Source of the DNA: Paralichthys olivaceus
Lineage: Eukaryota > Chordata > Actinopteri > Pleuronectiformes > Paralichthyidae
Length of the DNA stretch: 64,000 nt
Assembly (NCBI RefSeq): GCF_024713975.1
Contig: NC_091100.1
Coordinates: 13,794,001 to 13,858,000, forward strand
Direction of reading: 5' to 3'
Made by a program: the position numbers and the translations under genes
Notes under the pieces: model-generated
The model's database searches: none
Told to the model about the DNA's origin: nothing
The model's input: only the letters and a program-made list of their open reading frames with translations
Shown here: positions 15,601 through 27,728 of the stretch, piece after piece
Layout of the letters: each line of letters begins with the position of its first letter
How positions within the stretch are numbered: position 1 is the first letter of the stretch

Positions 15601-17150
15601 GTTCATGGCAGAAAAGTGTCAATGTTGTGCGGAAATTTGGTAAACATGTTTATAACCTGCGGTGTGAGTGCATACCATTGGGTTAAAGCTTAAAGCTTTA
15701 TGTAAACAAGGATCTGGAGAGATATAGTACTGACAGCAACCAAGGACCAAAACTCTGTTAACATCACTGGGAAATGAGATCAGGTTAAATAAGTTTTGAA
15801 TCAGCATGAATCAAAGCTGCATTGAAAACCTGTTTGTTGTTTTGCTGAGTCACTACTTTTATGCGACAGAATGCTGCCACCAAGTGGTGAACAAGAGAAA
15901 GTTTAAACTGGCATCAATACAAAACCAGGCACTATACTGTCCTTTGTGTCTGAGTCAGAACTCTGCTGTGTTCAGTAAAACTCTGCATGGCACATATCAG
16001 CAAACTAAAATAAACTTGAGCAAAAAATGTCATTCATTTGCACTATATATGGCAATTGTTGTTATGTGAAATTCGATTTTTATTAGCCATACTATTTATT
16101 CATATGAATAAAATAATTTGAACTTAATCACTGCAGGCTTTTAAATCAACATTAAAACGGGTGCATGAAGTTAATTTAAGTGGTAAAATAGGTCATTCTA
16201 GTCCGTCAGAAAAATGTTTGACGAAAATTGAATAATAATAAAACAACTGATTTGTTGTATAATTATTCTCTATCATCACTGTAAAAACACATAGTCAACT
16301 AATGCAGGAGAACACAGCACAAATGCATTGGACGACTCCTCTGTCCTGTGTGCTCACTGTGGTGCAACAGAGTATCCTGAGCTGTACTGTCCCAAACCCT
16401 TCACTTTGTGTTTTGCTCTATTGTGGTGAATCATGGAGTCACAGAATCTGGAGTGAGCTCAGTCATGCAACCAGTGGAGTCCTGCATTACACACACTGCT
16501 GCTCACAGGACTGCATGTCATGTGCCTGACGTAGCAGCTGTCTCTAGTCATATCTCGCAGGTCTGCTCAAACTATTTCAAAATGATCAAATCAAACAGCA
16601 CAAGGGAACATTGATTAGAGAAAATGCATCTGAGTACAGAAGGAGACAGCCGAGCTTGTATTGTTTGTTAAGTCGTCCTGACAACAGAGCCACAGGGTTT
16701 CTTCAAATGAGCAGTGGCTAAATGAGGATTAAAAAACACCTAAGTACAGAGTCAACTGGCTACACAGGTATTAGGATTTTTATATTGAGAGCAAAGCAGA
16801 TCATTTTCCTGAATTTAAACATCAGTTGCTACACAACACAAAAACTTTAAAATAAGCCTCTTATACACACAATAACATGGCACCTTCTAAGCTCATGCTA
16901 CCCAGACAATGATGAATGAAAATACTTTGGCAGTAGATAAAATGTTCCCTTTTAGAATGGCACTAAATCTCTGGGTGGGAATCACATTTCATCCAAATAT
17001 TCAGGGGAATGACTCTGAAATTGAACTAAAGGGGTTTTGATATGTTTCAGGATTGCTTTTGAAAAATTAAATGACACTATTTTTAACAGATCTATGTGAT
17101 GATATTATTCTGTGGCTTCATCTATCAGCATCATTGCACAACTTCATTTT
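9700..17150. other. Intergenic DNA, probably including the sept3 3' UTR
   Basis: There is no recognisable coding exon over 7.4 kb. The right-hand part lies directly downstream of the sept3 stop codon. It has several minus-strand AATAAA-type signals (for example near 16069 and 15080), so a long 3' untranslated region is likely. The rest holds AT-rich intergenic sequence and fragments of dispersed fish repeats. Confidence 0.45.
13090..13250. repeat. Dispersed teleost repeat fragment
   Basis: This segment carries the phrase around 'ccatctttacgtacagtc' with a flanking block about a gene-sized 'cagccagccaccaggtggc' motif. The reverse complement of the first phrase recurs near 46910-46935 inside the window. 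Short interspersed sequences of this kind are scattered through percomorph genomes. No coding potential. Confidence 0.5.
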
Positions 17151-17185
17151 CACTCAACTCTTCCCCTGACTGACTGACTGACTGA

Positions 17186-20100
17186 CTACAGGTTGCTTTC
17201 TTGGGTGCCATTGGAGGATATGGGGTGTAGACCTCCGTTCTCGTTCAGTCTCTTGGCTCGGTAAGTTTCATAGTGAATGTTATGAGTGACCTCCTTCAGA
17301 TCCTGGAGGTGGGACCTGAGAAAAAGGAATACACAAACACAAACACAGAGGGAGCATGTTATTAGGTTCTTATGTATTTGGAACAAGGAGGCATCTGTGT
17401 TCATGTGTTTCTGAAATATAGTTAAGTGATTTTATGTTTTAGTTGAATATAGTGCTGAAATTCTGCCAACTCCAAAAGAAGAACTGGATTTAGAAAGTAA
17501 TTCAAACTATGGGAATTTGTAAAAGTGTAAAATGTATAATTCACATCCTCTCACAAACTATATTGATAGCTATTTATTATCAAGTTTAAGTTATTTTTGC
17601 AAAAAATGGTTTGATGATGTCATCTTAGGAATCATTGATTTAAAAAAAAATATATATATATATATGACCAATGTCAATCTGTCAAATCCTTATCAAATGT
17701 CATAGCGTCTAACTGCTCATTTTGTCAAGTTTATCAATTTAATTTAAGATTTCAATACTTACTACTTAAAACACCTTTTCTTACCTGATCAGGAAATCTC
17801 TCAGCTGAGCAAATTCACAATGGTTGGGATTTTCAACTGCAACAAAAAGAGAAAGAATCAAATGTCATATCTTGTATTTCAGGTGTTTTACTTAGACAAA
17901 CAATATCCTGACTGTATGGGACTTCTTAAGAAAGCCCATGTCACCCACCTTCCACGATTCCCCATGCTGTCTTCCTCCCCAGAACCCGTTTGCCATTCAC
18001 TTGATATTCTTTGTCACTGCCGACCACAGCGAAGGGCATCGCCTCCTGTGGACAAACGTTCACACTGTTCATTGTGCTGAAGACAGTTTCTCACAAGGTT
18101 CATGAAATGAAACAAACGCACAACATTTCCCTGAGTCCTGACATTATGTTCAGAGGAAGCAGAGCATGAGGGTGAGAGAGAGAAGAAGGGAGGGGTAGGA
18201 GTCATTGTCTGGAAGAAAATCATGGGACAACAGCGTGAGACAGAACCAGCAGAAGAACCACTTACCCTGATCTTATCATTGTCGCTCTTGTCCTCCATGT
18301 CCTCATCAAACTCTTTCTGTGGGTAAAACTCAATCCCACTCATCTCCAACTCCTTTCTTACCTACAGCAAGATACAACAGAAAAAAACACGACATCTTCA
18401 TCCTTCATCCCATTACTTTCTACAGTTGTATGTGCTTTATCACTATTTGTCTTAGATTCTAAACATATTATTATAAAGATATTGTATTAGTTGGTTGTCT
18501 TTGATATTTTGTTCATTTGTTATTTTGATTCGCCCTTAGTGAAGCGCTTTAGAACAGATTTAAGTGCAAGAAGGTCCAAACACATCTGACATGTGTCGTT
18601 AAATCAAACGAAACTCTGAATTAATGAATCCAATAAGTTATATCTGATATCTTGATATTCTATACATACACAAAACAAACATATATTATAAAGATCATCT
18701 GAACTATATTTTAAAACTTGGATTAAATGATATTTTTGTCCACATGAGGGCAGTGAAAACCAGCTGAAAACACAGGATTGACATATCATCACCTTGTTAA
18801 GTCAATATGATGAATAAACAAAGGCTTGTTTAAACATCCAGTGGATGCAGAGTAACATCAACATTTAATTGGATTAATTTTTCTCGCCAACTGAAAAAAC
18901 TAAATCTAATGTTCACTCTATTCTGAAATTGGTTTAAGTCTTGACCAGTAAAACTCAAAGAGTTAATAGACGCTACGAAATTCTGTAGAGCGGAGGGGAA
19001 CTGTAGCAATAGGTGATTATTCTCTGTAGCTATTCATTTCATATCGTATAAGGTAATTTGAGTTATTTCTATGCTGACTTTTCTCGTTTACATATCAGAC
19101 GATGTTTACACTGAAACTAGTTTCCCTGCAATAAGCCGAATTTATTTCCATCTTCACTGGGACAATCTTAAACTCACCCGCTGTTTGAAATCCTGTCGCT
19201 CCTCAATGGTCATTGTGTCTGCTTTGGCAATGACAGGGATAATGTTGACTGAGTGACTCAAGCGCTTCATGAACTCGATGTCTAGCTGCCGAAGACTAAG
19301 AGAGACATGACAGAGGAGACAGGGAAGTGAGTTGGTGGGTATATTTATGAACCCTGATTCTTCTTGAGAGCTTGCACGCAGGGTAACAAATAGCAGAGGG
19401 AGGCACAGGGATTTTATTAGTCATCTCTCATACCTTTCCCTGGTCTTATAGCAATTACAAAATATTTCCAGTGCGAATGCTTTGGAAGAGTTGGGCTTAT
19501 AACTGCAGAAAGGTTACGTCGCAGTTCTTGTTTGACTGCACACAAAACGTCCTGTCTGTCTCGATTACTCCCGGCTAAGAAGGATCATATACAGCGGCCA
19601 TAACACACAACAGACTGTATCCGTTCATCCATTAAAAAGCAATTTAACAGCTGTCAGCCACAGCTAATTGTCAAGTGTTCAGAGGAGACATAGAGGTATG
19701 TGTTGGCTGTAATATAAAGCAGCACTAATGTCATCAGGCTTTACTGATGGGAATTAATGTGTGTGTGTGTGTGTGGGTCTGCAGTTGGTCTGACTGATCA
19801 CTTTACTCATCTCTTTATTCAACTCACGAGTGTCCAGTTGGGGAGATGAAGTAGAGACAGCAGTGCACCCTGAAGTCGGGGATGCGTTTTTTCCTGGTGA
19901 TGTTGACTTCCTCCTTTAGGAACTTCTCATACTGCTCGTTGATGTACTTGAAAATGGGCTCCCAGCTTCAAATACAAGAGAAACAAGTGAGCGTGGGAGA
20001 AAAAATGTTAGTTGAGAAAGTCTTTTGGGGGAAATTGGACTAAATATAAAACATTTTTTGCAGAAAAGTAGTTAATAATGAAGATATTTATCAGGCTTTA

Positions 20101-22756
20101 TTGATCCAGGAGTTTAAAAACCCACCAGTTGTCATTGTTGATTTGGTCCCCAAAGCCTGGCGTGTCAACGAGTGTCAGCTTCATCTTCACTCCACCCTCC
20201 TCAATGACTGGAAAAAAAGAAAACTCATTAATCTGTATTTAATGTGTATTTGATAATGGAAATGTCCACACAATGAAAAACTACAAAGACACTCAGAGTG
20301 CACAGTGCACACACTCTGCCAAGGCCCAACAGTCCCCTCGTGAACCCATATTTAAATTCACTAGATCCAGTTTTCTAATTTGGATCCGCACCAAACACTC
20401 ATAAATAACAGTCCTCGAAACACGGATCTGCCCCCTGATCCAGATCCACACCAAATCTTCCTTGAGTCATTGCCCCACCCCTCCACAACATTTAATGGAA
20501 ATTGGTTGAGTAGTTTTTGCGTAATCCTGCTAACAAACAAACAAGACAAACACTAGAATGGCTCTCAGTAGAGTGCATACATCCACCAAGGCCCAATAAG
20601 GCAGTGTGTGTGTATGATCGTGAAAACAGTAGCAGCCAAACACTGAGTCCAGTCCAGTCCAAGGGTTTGACACATCACCACCACTCTGATAACTCATCAA
20701 GGACATACTGTATGTAAATTAAGCTCAGCGTAAGTCGACTCTATGACTCATTTACTCACAATTCTCTCTTTGGATCGCCTCGTTTTTTTCTAGTCGGCTG
20801 ACTGTAGGTGTTTTCATTAGTCCAATCAGAATTCGCCACAATCAGCCAATCATCTTGTTGTTGTCTGTCCACTCTTTATTGCGATTAGCTGTGATTTCAG
20901 TGATTATGTGCAACCTTCCTCCTCCCCCTTCACCTCCACTCCACTCATCATCACACTCAGATCTTCAGCACGTTCTCTCTATTCCATCAACCACCACTAG
21001 TGTCTAGACCCCTGGGGGGGGGCATGAGCGCCAAAGCAATATAATAAACAATAAAATTAGTTCAATCTCTCCCGAACTGGAATGCCAGATCTGTCCCATT
21101 AGCAGTCCCGGATGTCATGATAAGCACAACACTGTGTGACACAATCAACAGTCACCAACTGATTTCTTAAATGTCGTACAAAGCTGTCTGCCAAAGTGTC
21201 ACATTGGGGGAGGGGTGCCACTGTCAGAATAGTTTTTAAATGTGACACACAATGACTTTAAAATGGATCATTAAACAATGACCCCGAGTTAATTCACTCT
21301 GACTGTTGCTGCTCAGTTTATTCCAGCAGGAAGCCTGTTTGTCATGGAAGAATTTCAGAAACACGTTTTATGAGGAAAATTCATCACACCACTGTCAATA
21401 AACCATTTTAGGCTTTAAATTCACCGTTATGAAAAGTCTAACTCTTATTAGACAAAATAAACTAACAAAGCTTAAATCTATAAAACACTCTGTCAAACCT
21501 CCTTTTACCAACTGCAAAATGTGTTTTTCATTTGAAATGTCCTATTTTTTTTAATTTATGGAAATGGAAGACAAACGTAGACTTGCTGGATTAAAGTCTA
21601 CACTCTGAGAAAGAATAAAAAAATGAAAAGACTTTCTGATGCACCTGTGTTACTCCCAGGACTGACTCATTTCCATCAAGTTAAAGCTGTCAACAATCCA
21701 GAGGGACTCGGTAGGTCAGGAACAATCTGTACCGACAGATGACTACATTCTATCTGTCATGAAGAAGTCAGTGTTTTAGTCATGATGGACTTTAAACAAA
21801 TAACATTGCAGAATCTCAATGATCATAATTTCATTCTACCAAATGCTATAAATCACAGCTGATGTCAACAGCCGTGCCTTTATGTAGAGGTTCTCCATTT
21901 TTACTCAACCAACGGCCACCTACAAGAAAGAGGGAATTCAGGGGACCCCTCGTGTATGTCCCTTGGAATGCTTTGACTTAGCCTACTTGCATACCTCATT
22001 GCAGATTCCTATATGCATTTACAGATTCTATTACATGTTTACAAATATGATAAGAAACAAATTGGATTGCGTTTTCACAAATCTCCACACACACAAATCT
22101 TGTGAATCTCTCTCTCTCTCTCTTTACTCACCATGAGACACTGATTTGATCTCCACAGTTTTGGGTATCTTGTCATCACGGGACCATCCTGCGCTCCTCC
22201 TGCTCACCTGGGACTTGAATAAGGTGTTGACAAGAGTCGACTTTCCCAGACCGCTGTGACCTGAGACGAGAGGGAGGGCCACACATGTGAGAGAAAATGA
22301 GACGCTGAAACTGTGCAGGTGTAAGAGAAGATCCAGAGACAAATCCCACTGTGCCTTACCGACTACCATGATGTTGAAGTCAAATCCTGTCTTCATGGTT
22401 TTCTTCCTCATCTGCTCAATGATGGTGTCGATGCCAATGTATCCCAGCAGTGTGGACCCCCCACCAGAGCTATGGGAGCCAGTGTGGCCATGACCTCCGC
22501 TGTGCGCTGCAGCGTGACCCCCACTATTGCCGGCACCGTGGCCCACGCCATGGCCAATACCATGACTGGCTCCGGAGGCATGACTCCCAATTGGGACTGG
22601 AATACCACTTGGTAGGGGAGCAGGGACGCCGACGCCTCCTCCGATGCCCGGCCCCTGGGGTGGGAAGGGGCTCGAGGGGGAAGGAGCCCCCACATTTGGG
22701 GGCTTGGCAGGGACGGCAGGTTTAGGTCTCACTTCTGGAGGAACTACGTCTGACAT
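17186..22756 (-). CDS. sept3: Septin 3, GTP-binding filament protein
   Basis: Nine coding exons join in frame to 412 residues: 22360-22756, 22132-22260, 20126-20207, 19828-19965, 19178-19295, 18266-18361, 17949-18045, 17785-17836 and 17186-17315. The product matches SEPT3/9/12-group septins: the start [16 protein letters not shown], the [14 protein letters not shown] polybasic/GTPase entry, P-loop GHSGLGKS (133-140), DTPG (190-193), AKAD (272-275) and the [10 protein letters not shown] segment. Like its subgroup it lacks a C-terminal coiled coil. Septin 3 is a mainly neuronal subunit of septin filaments, known in mammals from presynaptic terminals. Human SEPT3 is about 358 residues. The extra length here comes from a Gly/His/Pro-rich insertion at about residues 22-105. 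The ATG at 22756 sits two bases after a CAG/TAG-type acceptor, so the 5' leader is spliced from an exon near 25.5 kb. Confidence 0.96.
20285..20600 (-). repeat. Copy of a common teleost short interspersed element
   Basis: This copy lies in a sept3 intron, inverted relative to the plus strand. It shows the hallmark phrases 'ccaaggcccaacagtcc', 'ttcactagatcc', 'tgatccagatccacacc' and a 'gtaatcctgctaacaaac' end. The same phrases recur at 24.5, 40.6, 45.1, 51.3, 54.4 and 57.1 kb in either orientation. A second, partial end ('agtagagtgcatacatccaccaaggcc') follows at 20566-20600. No coding potential. Confidence 0.75.
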
Positions 22757-23849
22757 GTCTATGGAGAAAATAGAGAAGACAATAATAGGACTTTTTCATG
22801 ACCAGAAAAATCTGCTTCATTAGTAGAAGTAGGTCAGAAGAGCGGGTTAGGCCTCTCCTCCCTTTACGCTCTACATTTAAGAAGTGGGTTGTTGCAGTTG
22901 GCTTAAAATTACAATAATACACGTGCTCTCATGTACGTTCCTTGTTTCTAAAAATAGATGCTGTTGATTTTTTGTATAAATATAAGATTGGTGAAGATCT
23001 AATCACATTTCTTCAACTGTCTCAACAACATCATTGAAGTTCCGGTATCAGCTCATTTGGCAACCAATTGCTTTCTTTTAAGTTCAAACTTTAAAGTATC
23101 AACCAATACATTTCTTTTAAAAACTAAGGTTTGCATAAGCATTACATTGATATATATTTGACTTTAATTATATTGCTATTGATGAAAATTATAGGCCGAT
23201 AATTATTAACTTTATTCACTGTCTGCGTTATATAATTTACAGAGAGAAATTACAATTATAACTGCAACTGTGTGATAAGAACATATCTTCGTCACAGTAT
23301 TGGCAGATACCCAGAGTTTAAGTATGAGTCTTAGAAGAAACATTTCAGATTGGTGCATCTCTGTGTGTAACTTCTTCAGACTGTGATCAGTAGAACTGCA
23401 ACAAATCAATTAATCAAATATTCAATCAGCAGATACATTTTCAGCAACTATTCTCATAATAAGTCAACTGTTCTAAGAAAACCTGCACAAAAAAAGTCCA
23501 ACACTCCCGTTTGGTGCCTTTGACACCACAGTATTTTTTCTGAATCAGCTCCTGAAGTGAAGCAAACGGTGCAGACAGATGGTAACAGTATCAGACGTGA
23601 GGCCAAGGCAGGTTGTGCAGAGCCTCGGCCCTCCAGGGTCTACACATGGAACCGCCTGCTGCCACGCTCTAAGTCAGCGTAGCCAAGCCACAGTCATAGA
23701 TACAGATCATACAGGTCACTGAAGAAATGGCTGTCACTTCGATTCACTACAGCAGACCTTCAGCTGTGCTCACTGCACCCCCCCACCCACCCCCGCATGA
23801 AGGGACTGTCTACAACGTCTTGTTGGAAAGTCACATCAACAACCACAAT

Positions 23850-24310
23850 ATAATGCAAAACAAACAGAGAGACACAATACAACTAAAAAGACTCAAATCA
23901 ACCTGAAAACACAAACACAAGCAGACACAAAACATCCACAGAGAGGCACGATACACCCACAGAGACTCAAAGCAACCACAAAGAGACAGGATACAACCAC
24001 AAACAGACATAATACGACCACAAAGAGACAGGATACGATCACAAACAGACATAATACGACCACAAAGAGACAGGATACAACCACAAACAGACATAATACG
24101 ACCACAAAGAGACAGGATACAACCACAAACAGACATAATACGACCTCAAAGAGACAGGATACAATCACAAACAGACATAATACGACCACAAAGAGACAGG
24201 ATACAATCACAGAGACTCAAAGCAACCTCAAATGGACATGGTACAACCACAAACAGACATGATACGTCCACCAGGAGACACAATACCACCACAAATGCAA
24301 AATGACCACA
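23850..24310. repeat. Minisatellite with a 42-bp unit in sept3 intron 1
   Basis: The motif 'gacataatacgacc' starts at 24006, 24048, 24090, 24132 and 24174, exactly 42 bases apart. Each unit also contains 'acaaagagacaggatac'. Degenerate units extend the array on both sides to roughly 23850 and 24310. Because 42 is divisible by three, two minus-strand frames stay open and encode 14-residue repeats of a Cys/Leu/Phe/Val-rich type. I regard these as chance products of the repeat, not proteins. Confidence 0.9.
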
Positions 24311-24537
24311 AAAAAAATTTGTGTAAAAGAAATCTGTTTCAAAGAGCAGCTATTATTCAACATTCATTCAAGTTAGAGTATTGAATTTAGCCTATTTGTC
24401 ATTTATTGTCAGTAACAATGTTACTGTAGATAATGTTCTATTTATTCCTGATGAGAACCAAGGCTTTAAATTTCAGTCTTGACACTAGAGCTGCAACATT
24501 TAGTTTGGGTTAGTCCATGAGCAACTGTTTGATAATA

Positions 24538-24835
24538 ACCTCTGCCAATGAGGTTATGTCTTTGCCCCTGTCCATTTGTTTGTCAGCAGGACAACACTGA
24601 AACCACGGGGTGGATTTCCATGAAACTTGGTGGAGGGATGGGACATGAGCCAAGAGGCAGAATTAGGATTTTCTTTAATCACTTGATTTAACATTGTAAG
24701 ATGCATGTTTTTTTTTAACAACCTCCCGGCGAATAATTCATGGAGCTTCAAGGAGACAATCAGGCCTATTTAGAGGACAGATACTGTGAATGTGATATCT
24801 ATGGGCCTTGGTGGAGGAATGGGCTCTGCTATGCT
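24538..24835 (+). repeat. Copy of the common teleost interspersed element
   Basis: Starts with 'cctctgccaatgaggttatg', continues through 'tggatttccatgaaacttgg' and 'gagggatgggacatgagcca', and ends near 'gggccttggtggagg'. These are the same ordered landmarks as in the other copies in this window. The middle has diverged and a poly-T run interrupts it. Confidence 0.75.
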
Positions 24836-25480
24836 ATGTGTCTTCTTGAATCTTTGTTTACTTCATATTTGAGGTAAAAACGTCAATAACTTGATGACTC
24901 CAATGTGAGTTTCTTCTGTATCCACATACATTCAACTGTATATTTTAGGGTCTGGACTGTTGACTGGACAAAACAAGACATTTGAGGTGCTCAGGAATAT
25001 TGTGATGGAAATGTTCTTCTCATTTAGGAGTAAATGATTGCCAGGTTTATTGACCATGAGAATAAACATAAGCTGCAGCCATACTTAACACATTTATATT
25101 CCTGTCCTTTACATCCGTGCACCAGTCTGACCTCACCTTATCTCACACTTTCTAAACCCTCCCTGCTTCACATGTACATTCACACATGAACAGAATGAGA
25201 GCATCGTTCGTGTCCCGCTGCAGAGACACACAGGACTGAGACAGACACCGGCTGCTGATGCTCTGCAGACACGGAACCTGTTCCCCTGAGAAAAGACGCC
25301 ACGCCGTGTCAGAAAGCAGCGTGTGTGTATTCTGATAGAAAACACTGGTTGTCTCCATCACAGCCTGTCGCCCCCATTGTCTCTGTGCAGCCATGCTGTG
25401 TAACAGCCGCTAGCTGCAGCAGCCGCACGTTAGCTGCTAGCTGCGGCGGTGGGCTCGGCACGTAAAGACGTCACACTCAC

Positions 25481-25700
25481 CGACCCCCGTTCAACCGACG
25501 GTGGAAATGTGCTGGAGGTGAGGACGAGCTTCTTCTTCTCCTTCACTGACCGAGCTGATGCTGCTGCGACCCCCGCGACGAACGACGTGTAACCGGAGAA
25601 AACCGGAGGAGTTGCGGTCATGAGTCTGCTCCGGTCCTTCTCCTCCCTTCAGCCCCCTCCTCCGTTACCACGGCGACAAGAGGAGAGGGAGTGGGGAGAT
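25481..25700 (-). other. sept3: sept3 non-coding first exon with upstream ORF
   Basis: A CG-rich segment ends at a consensus donor (GTCG followed by GTGAGTGTG) after position 25481. Joining it to the acceptor at 22759 gives the sept3 message. An ATG at 25621 opens a 47-codon frame that stays open to the splice. It is out of frame with sept3, continues four codons into the next exon and stops at a TAG just after the sept3 start codon. The transcription start is not known, so the right boundary is approximate. Confidence 0.6.
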
Positions 25701-25705
25701 GCAGC

Positions 25706-25715
25706 GCGCATGCGC
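25706..25715. promoter_or_regulatory. NRF1-like palindrome in the sept3 promoter
   Basis: The perfect palindrome GCGCATGCGC lies immediately upstream of the CG-rich first exon. It matches the well-known nuclear respiratory factor 1 consensus, common in vertebrate CpG promoters including those of neuronal genes. Function is inferred from sequence only. Confidence 0.6.
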
Positions 25716-25879
25716 AGTATAACGGTTCCAAAAAGGGAAGTTTTCCCAGGATTATTTACAGGGGATATTTTACATTAGGTAAAAAACGACCAGTCTGACC
25801 TGGAGCCATTATTCAAAGTTTTCATGTAAGAGTGGAAGACGTGAATCCTTTACTGAAGCACAGAGACAATACGTATTCT

Positions 25880-26340
25880 GCTCCCTTACTGAAAGCTCCA
25901 GTGAGTAAGATTTAGGTGAAAGGGATCTATAGGCACAAACTGAATATAATATAATCCTCATGATGTTTTCAATCAATCAATCAATCAATCAATCAAATGT
26001 ATTTATATAGCACGGTATCACAACAAACAGTTGTCTCAATGTGCTGCACAAAAGTCCAAGATCTTAAAAAGGACAAAATCCGACTTGTTCCACACCGAGC
26101 AAGCATCAGCAACAGCGGGGAGGAAAAGCTCCCAGGTGGAAGACACCGCGCAAAGAACTAGTGTGTTTCATCAAAATTGTATAAATTGTTGTTTTCTCTA
26201 CTCTAGAATGAGCCCTTTATGTTTAAATACTTTATATTTACATCAGGAGTCGTTCTCTCCAATGTTTTTTACAGTAGCCCAAATTGGACAAACTCAACAT
26301 CTTTTCAGTTTTCATGACAACTGAAGGCTTCCAGAGATTC
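25880..26340. repeat. Interspersed repeat split by a second element
   Basis: The outer repeat has 'ataatcctcatgatgttttc' up to 25969 and resumes at about 26200 with 'gccctttatg...aaatactttatattta' and 'catgacaactgaaggcttcc'. The same two halves lie about 20 bases apart in the copy at 63.7-64.0 kb. The inserted part (about 25970-26186) starts with an (AATC)n run and contains 'tatttatatagcac', the hallmark of another abundant fish short repeat. Confidence 0.7.
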
Positions 26341-26619
26341 TCTCTCATGATTGTGATGTGTGTGTTTTGTATTTTATTTTATTTGGATTTTTAAATAAGC
26401 AGTTACTGGTTTCTGCCATAGCCCACACATGTTTTTAACATTTCATTTATATATTTCCTATTTTACGAAACTGAAATTAATTTGATGGTTCACTGATATT
26501 TAATAGAGAGAAGGGTGCTGCTTTCATTCCCACTACCCAACCTGAACACCTGTTCTTGAACAATGCAACTTTGTTGAGCGAGTACGATCTCCTACAGGAA
26601 GTGTGTAACTAACTGTCGG

Positions 26620-26710
26620 TCTCAGCTTGTGGGCAGCAGTGGCTCAGGAGTTAGCACAGGTCGTCCACTTACCAGAAGTTTGGTGGTTTCATCCCAGCTC
26701 CAATACAAGT
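26620..26710 (+). repeat. tRNA-like SINE fragment
   Basis: Contains 'gtggctcaggagttagcac' followed about 25 bases later by 'aagtttggtggtttcatccc'. These resemble the A-box and B-box of a tRNA-derived SINE head with several substitutions. It is too degenerate to be a functional tRNA gene. Confidence 0.5.
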
Positions 26711-26719
26711 TAAGGTCCT

Positions 26720-27728
26720 ACATTCAAAAATATTATCAGCTAAATGTACTTAGAGTATTAAAAGTGAAGAAAAGTATTTGTCTTGCTCCTAATGCATTTT
26801 CACTGTGCATGTAATAGTGAGGCCTCCCACTCCTACAGAAGGGCAGTGTGCAATGTGTTGTCAAATAATAGTATGTGTACTATGTGTGTGTGTAAAGGGA
26901 CAGCCAGTATAAATATTAACAGCAGATACTGTGTGTCTAAGACACATTTCCTTCACGATAAGTAAAGCTCACCTTATTCCTTCTTATATTTTACTTAATA
27001 ATGCACCATCGCTTACGCTACATTTTACTGTTTGAGGTGGAATTAGTTTGAACTAGTAAAATATTATGAGGAAATATCAGTGATTCCTCCTCTGGACCTT
27101 TGAAGAGTCTTGAGATTATTTGTGGGAAAGAAAAGTAGTAAAACAAAGCTCTGCTGCACAAGTTCACTTTTTTGTTCCGGACCTTTCTCTAATCGTTACC
27201 TTTGTATATTTGAGACTTTAACCTTTTTGGATAATCTGAAATGAAAGTATTTAAAGGTGAGAGGAAATACCAACAACTAACAAACCAAAAAAGGCCTGAC
27301 ACTGGTGTAATATTAAAAAATGCATTAAATCTGGAAACCACTGAGTCATTATACCGTGAATGGCCTCATCATAGGTCTATGATTCTCATTAGAGAGATGC
27401 AGACACCTTATTAATACTTGTGTGTGTTTTTAATCTCTGTCCTGTGATATTTTAGCAGGATTTAAATTAGAGAAATTACACAGTATTTGCAGTGTAGCTG
27501 TGGTAAAATGATTCCTCACAGTGTGGCAGTACTCACACTTTATCTCTGAGTTGCTCTCCTGTCGCCAGTCTGTTCCCCTCTCTGCATGTTTTTGTTGTGT
27601 TTGCTTGTTTGCATGGCGAGCTGTTTTGGCATGTCCTTGTGCTATATTCACTCTGATAGAGTCTTCTAACAGATGCCGTCACGTCTCGCTACAGCACGTC
27701 TGTTACTCTGCTGATAAGCAGTGGCGTC
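26720..27728. other. Intergenic DNA between sept3 and the next minus-strand gene
   Basis: No coding exon is recognised. It lies downstream of the stop codon of the unnamed gene at 27.7-30.0 kb, so its right part is probably that gene's 3' UTR. Confidence 0.4.

Larger units (their letters stand above)
22760..25480 (-). other. sept3 intron 1
   Basis: This is the roughly 2.7 kb inferred intron between the non-coding first exon (donor GTGAGT after 25481) and the ATG exon. It contains a fragment resembling a 'ctgcaac...aatcaattaatc' repeat (about 23390-23480), a 42-bp minisatellite and an interspersed-element copy, annotated separately. No coding exon is seen. Confidence 0.6.

Noticed and set aside
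23831-24210. Cys/Leu/Val-rich repetitive minus-strand proteins of about 100 residues
   Set aside because: They are the 42-bp minisatellite read in two open frames, inside a sept3 intron.
26620-26710. Possible tRNA gene
   Set aside because: A-box and B-box are degenerate and no cloverleaf can be drawn. Better explained as a SINE fragment.
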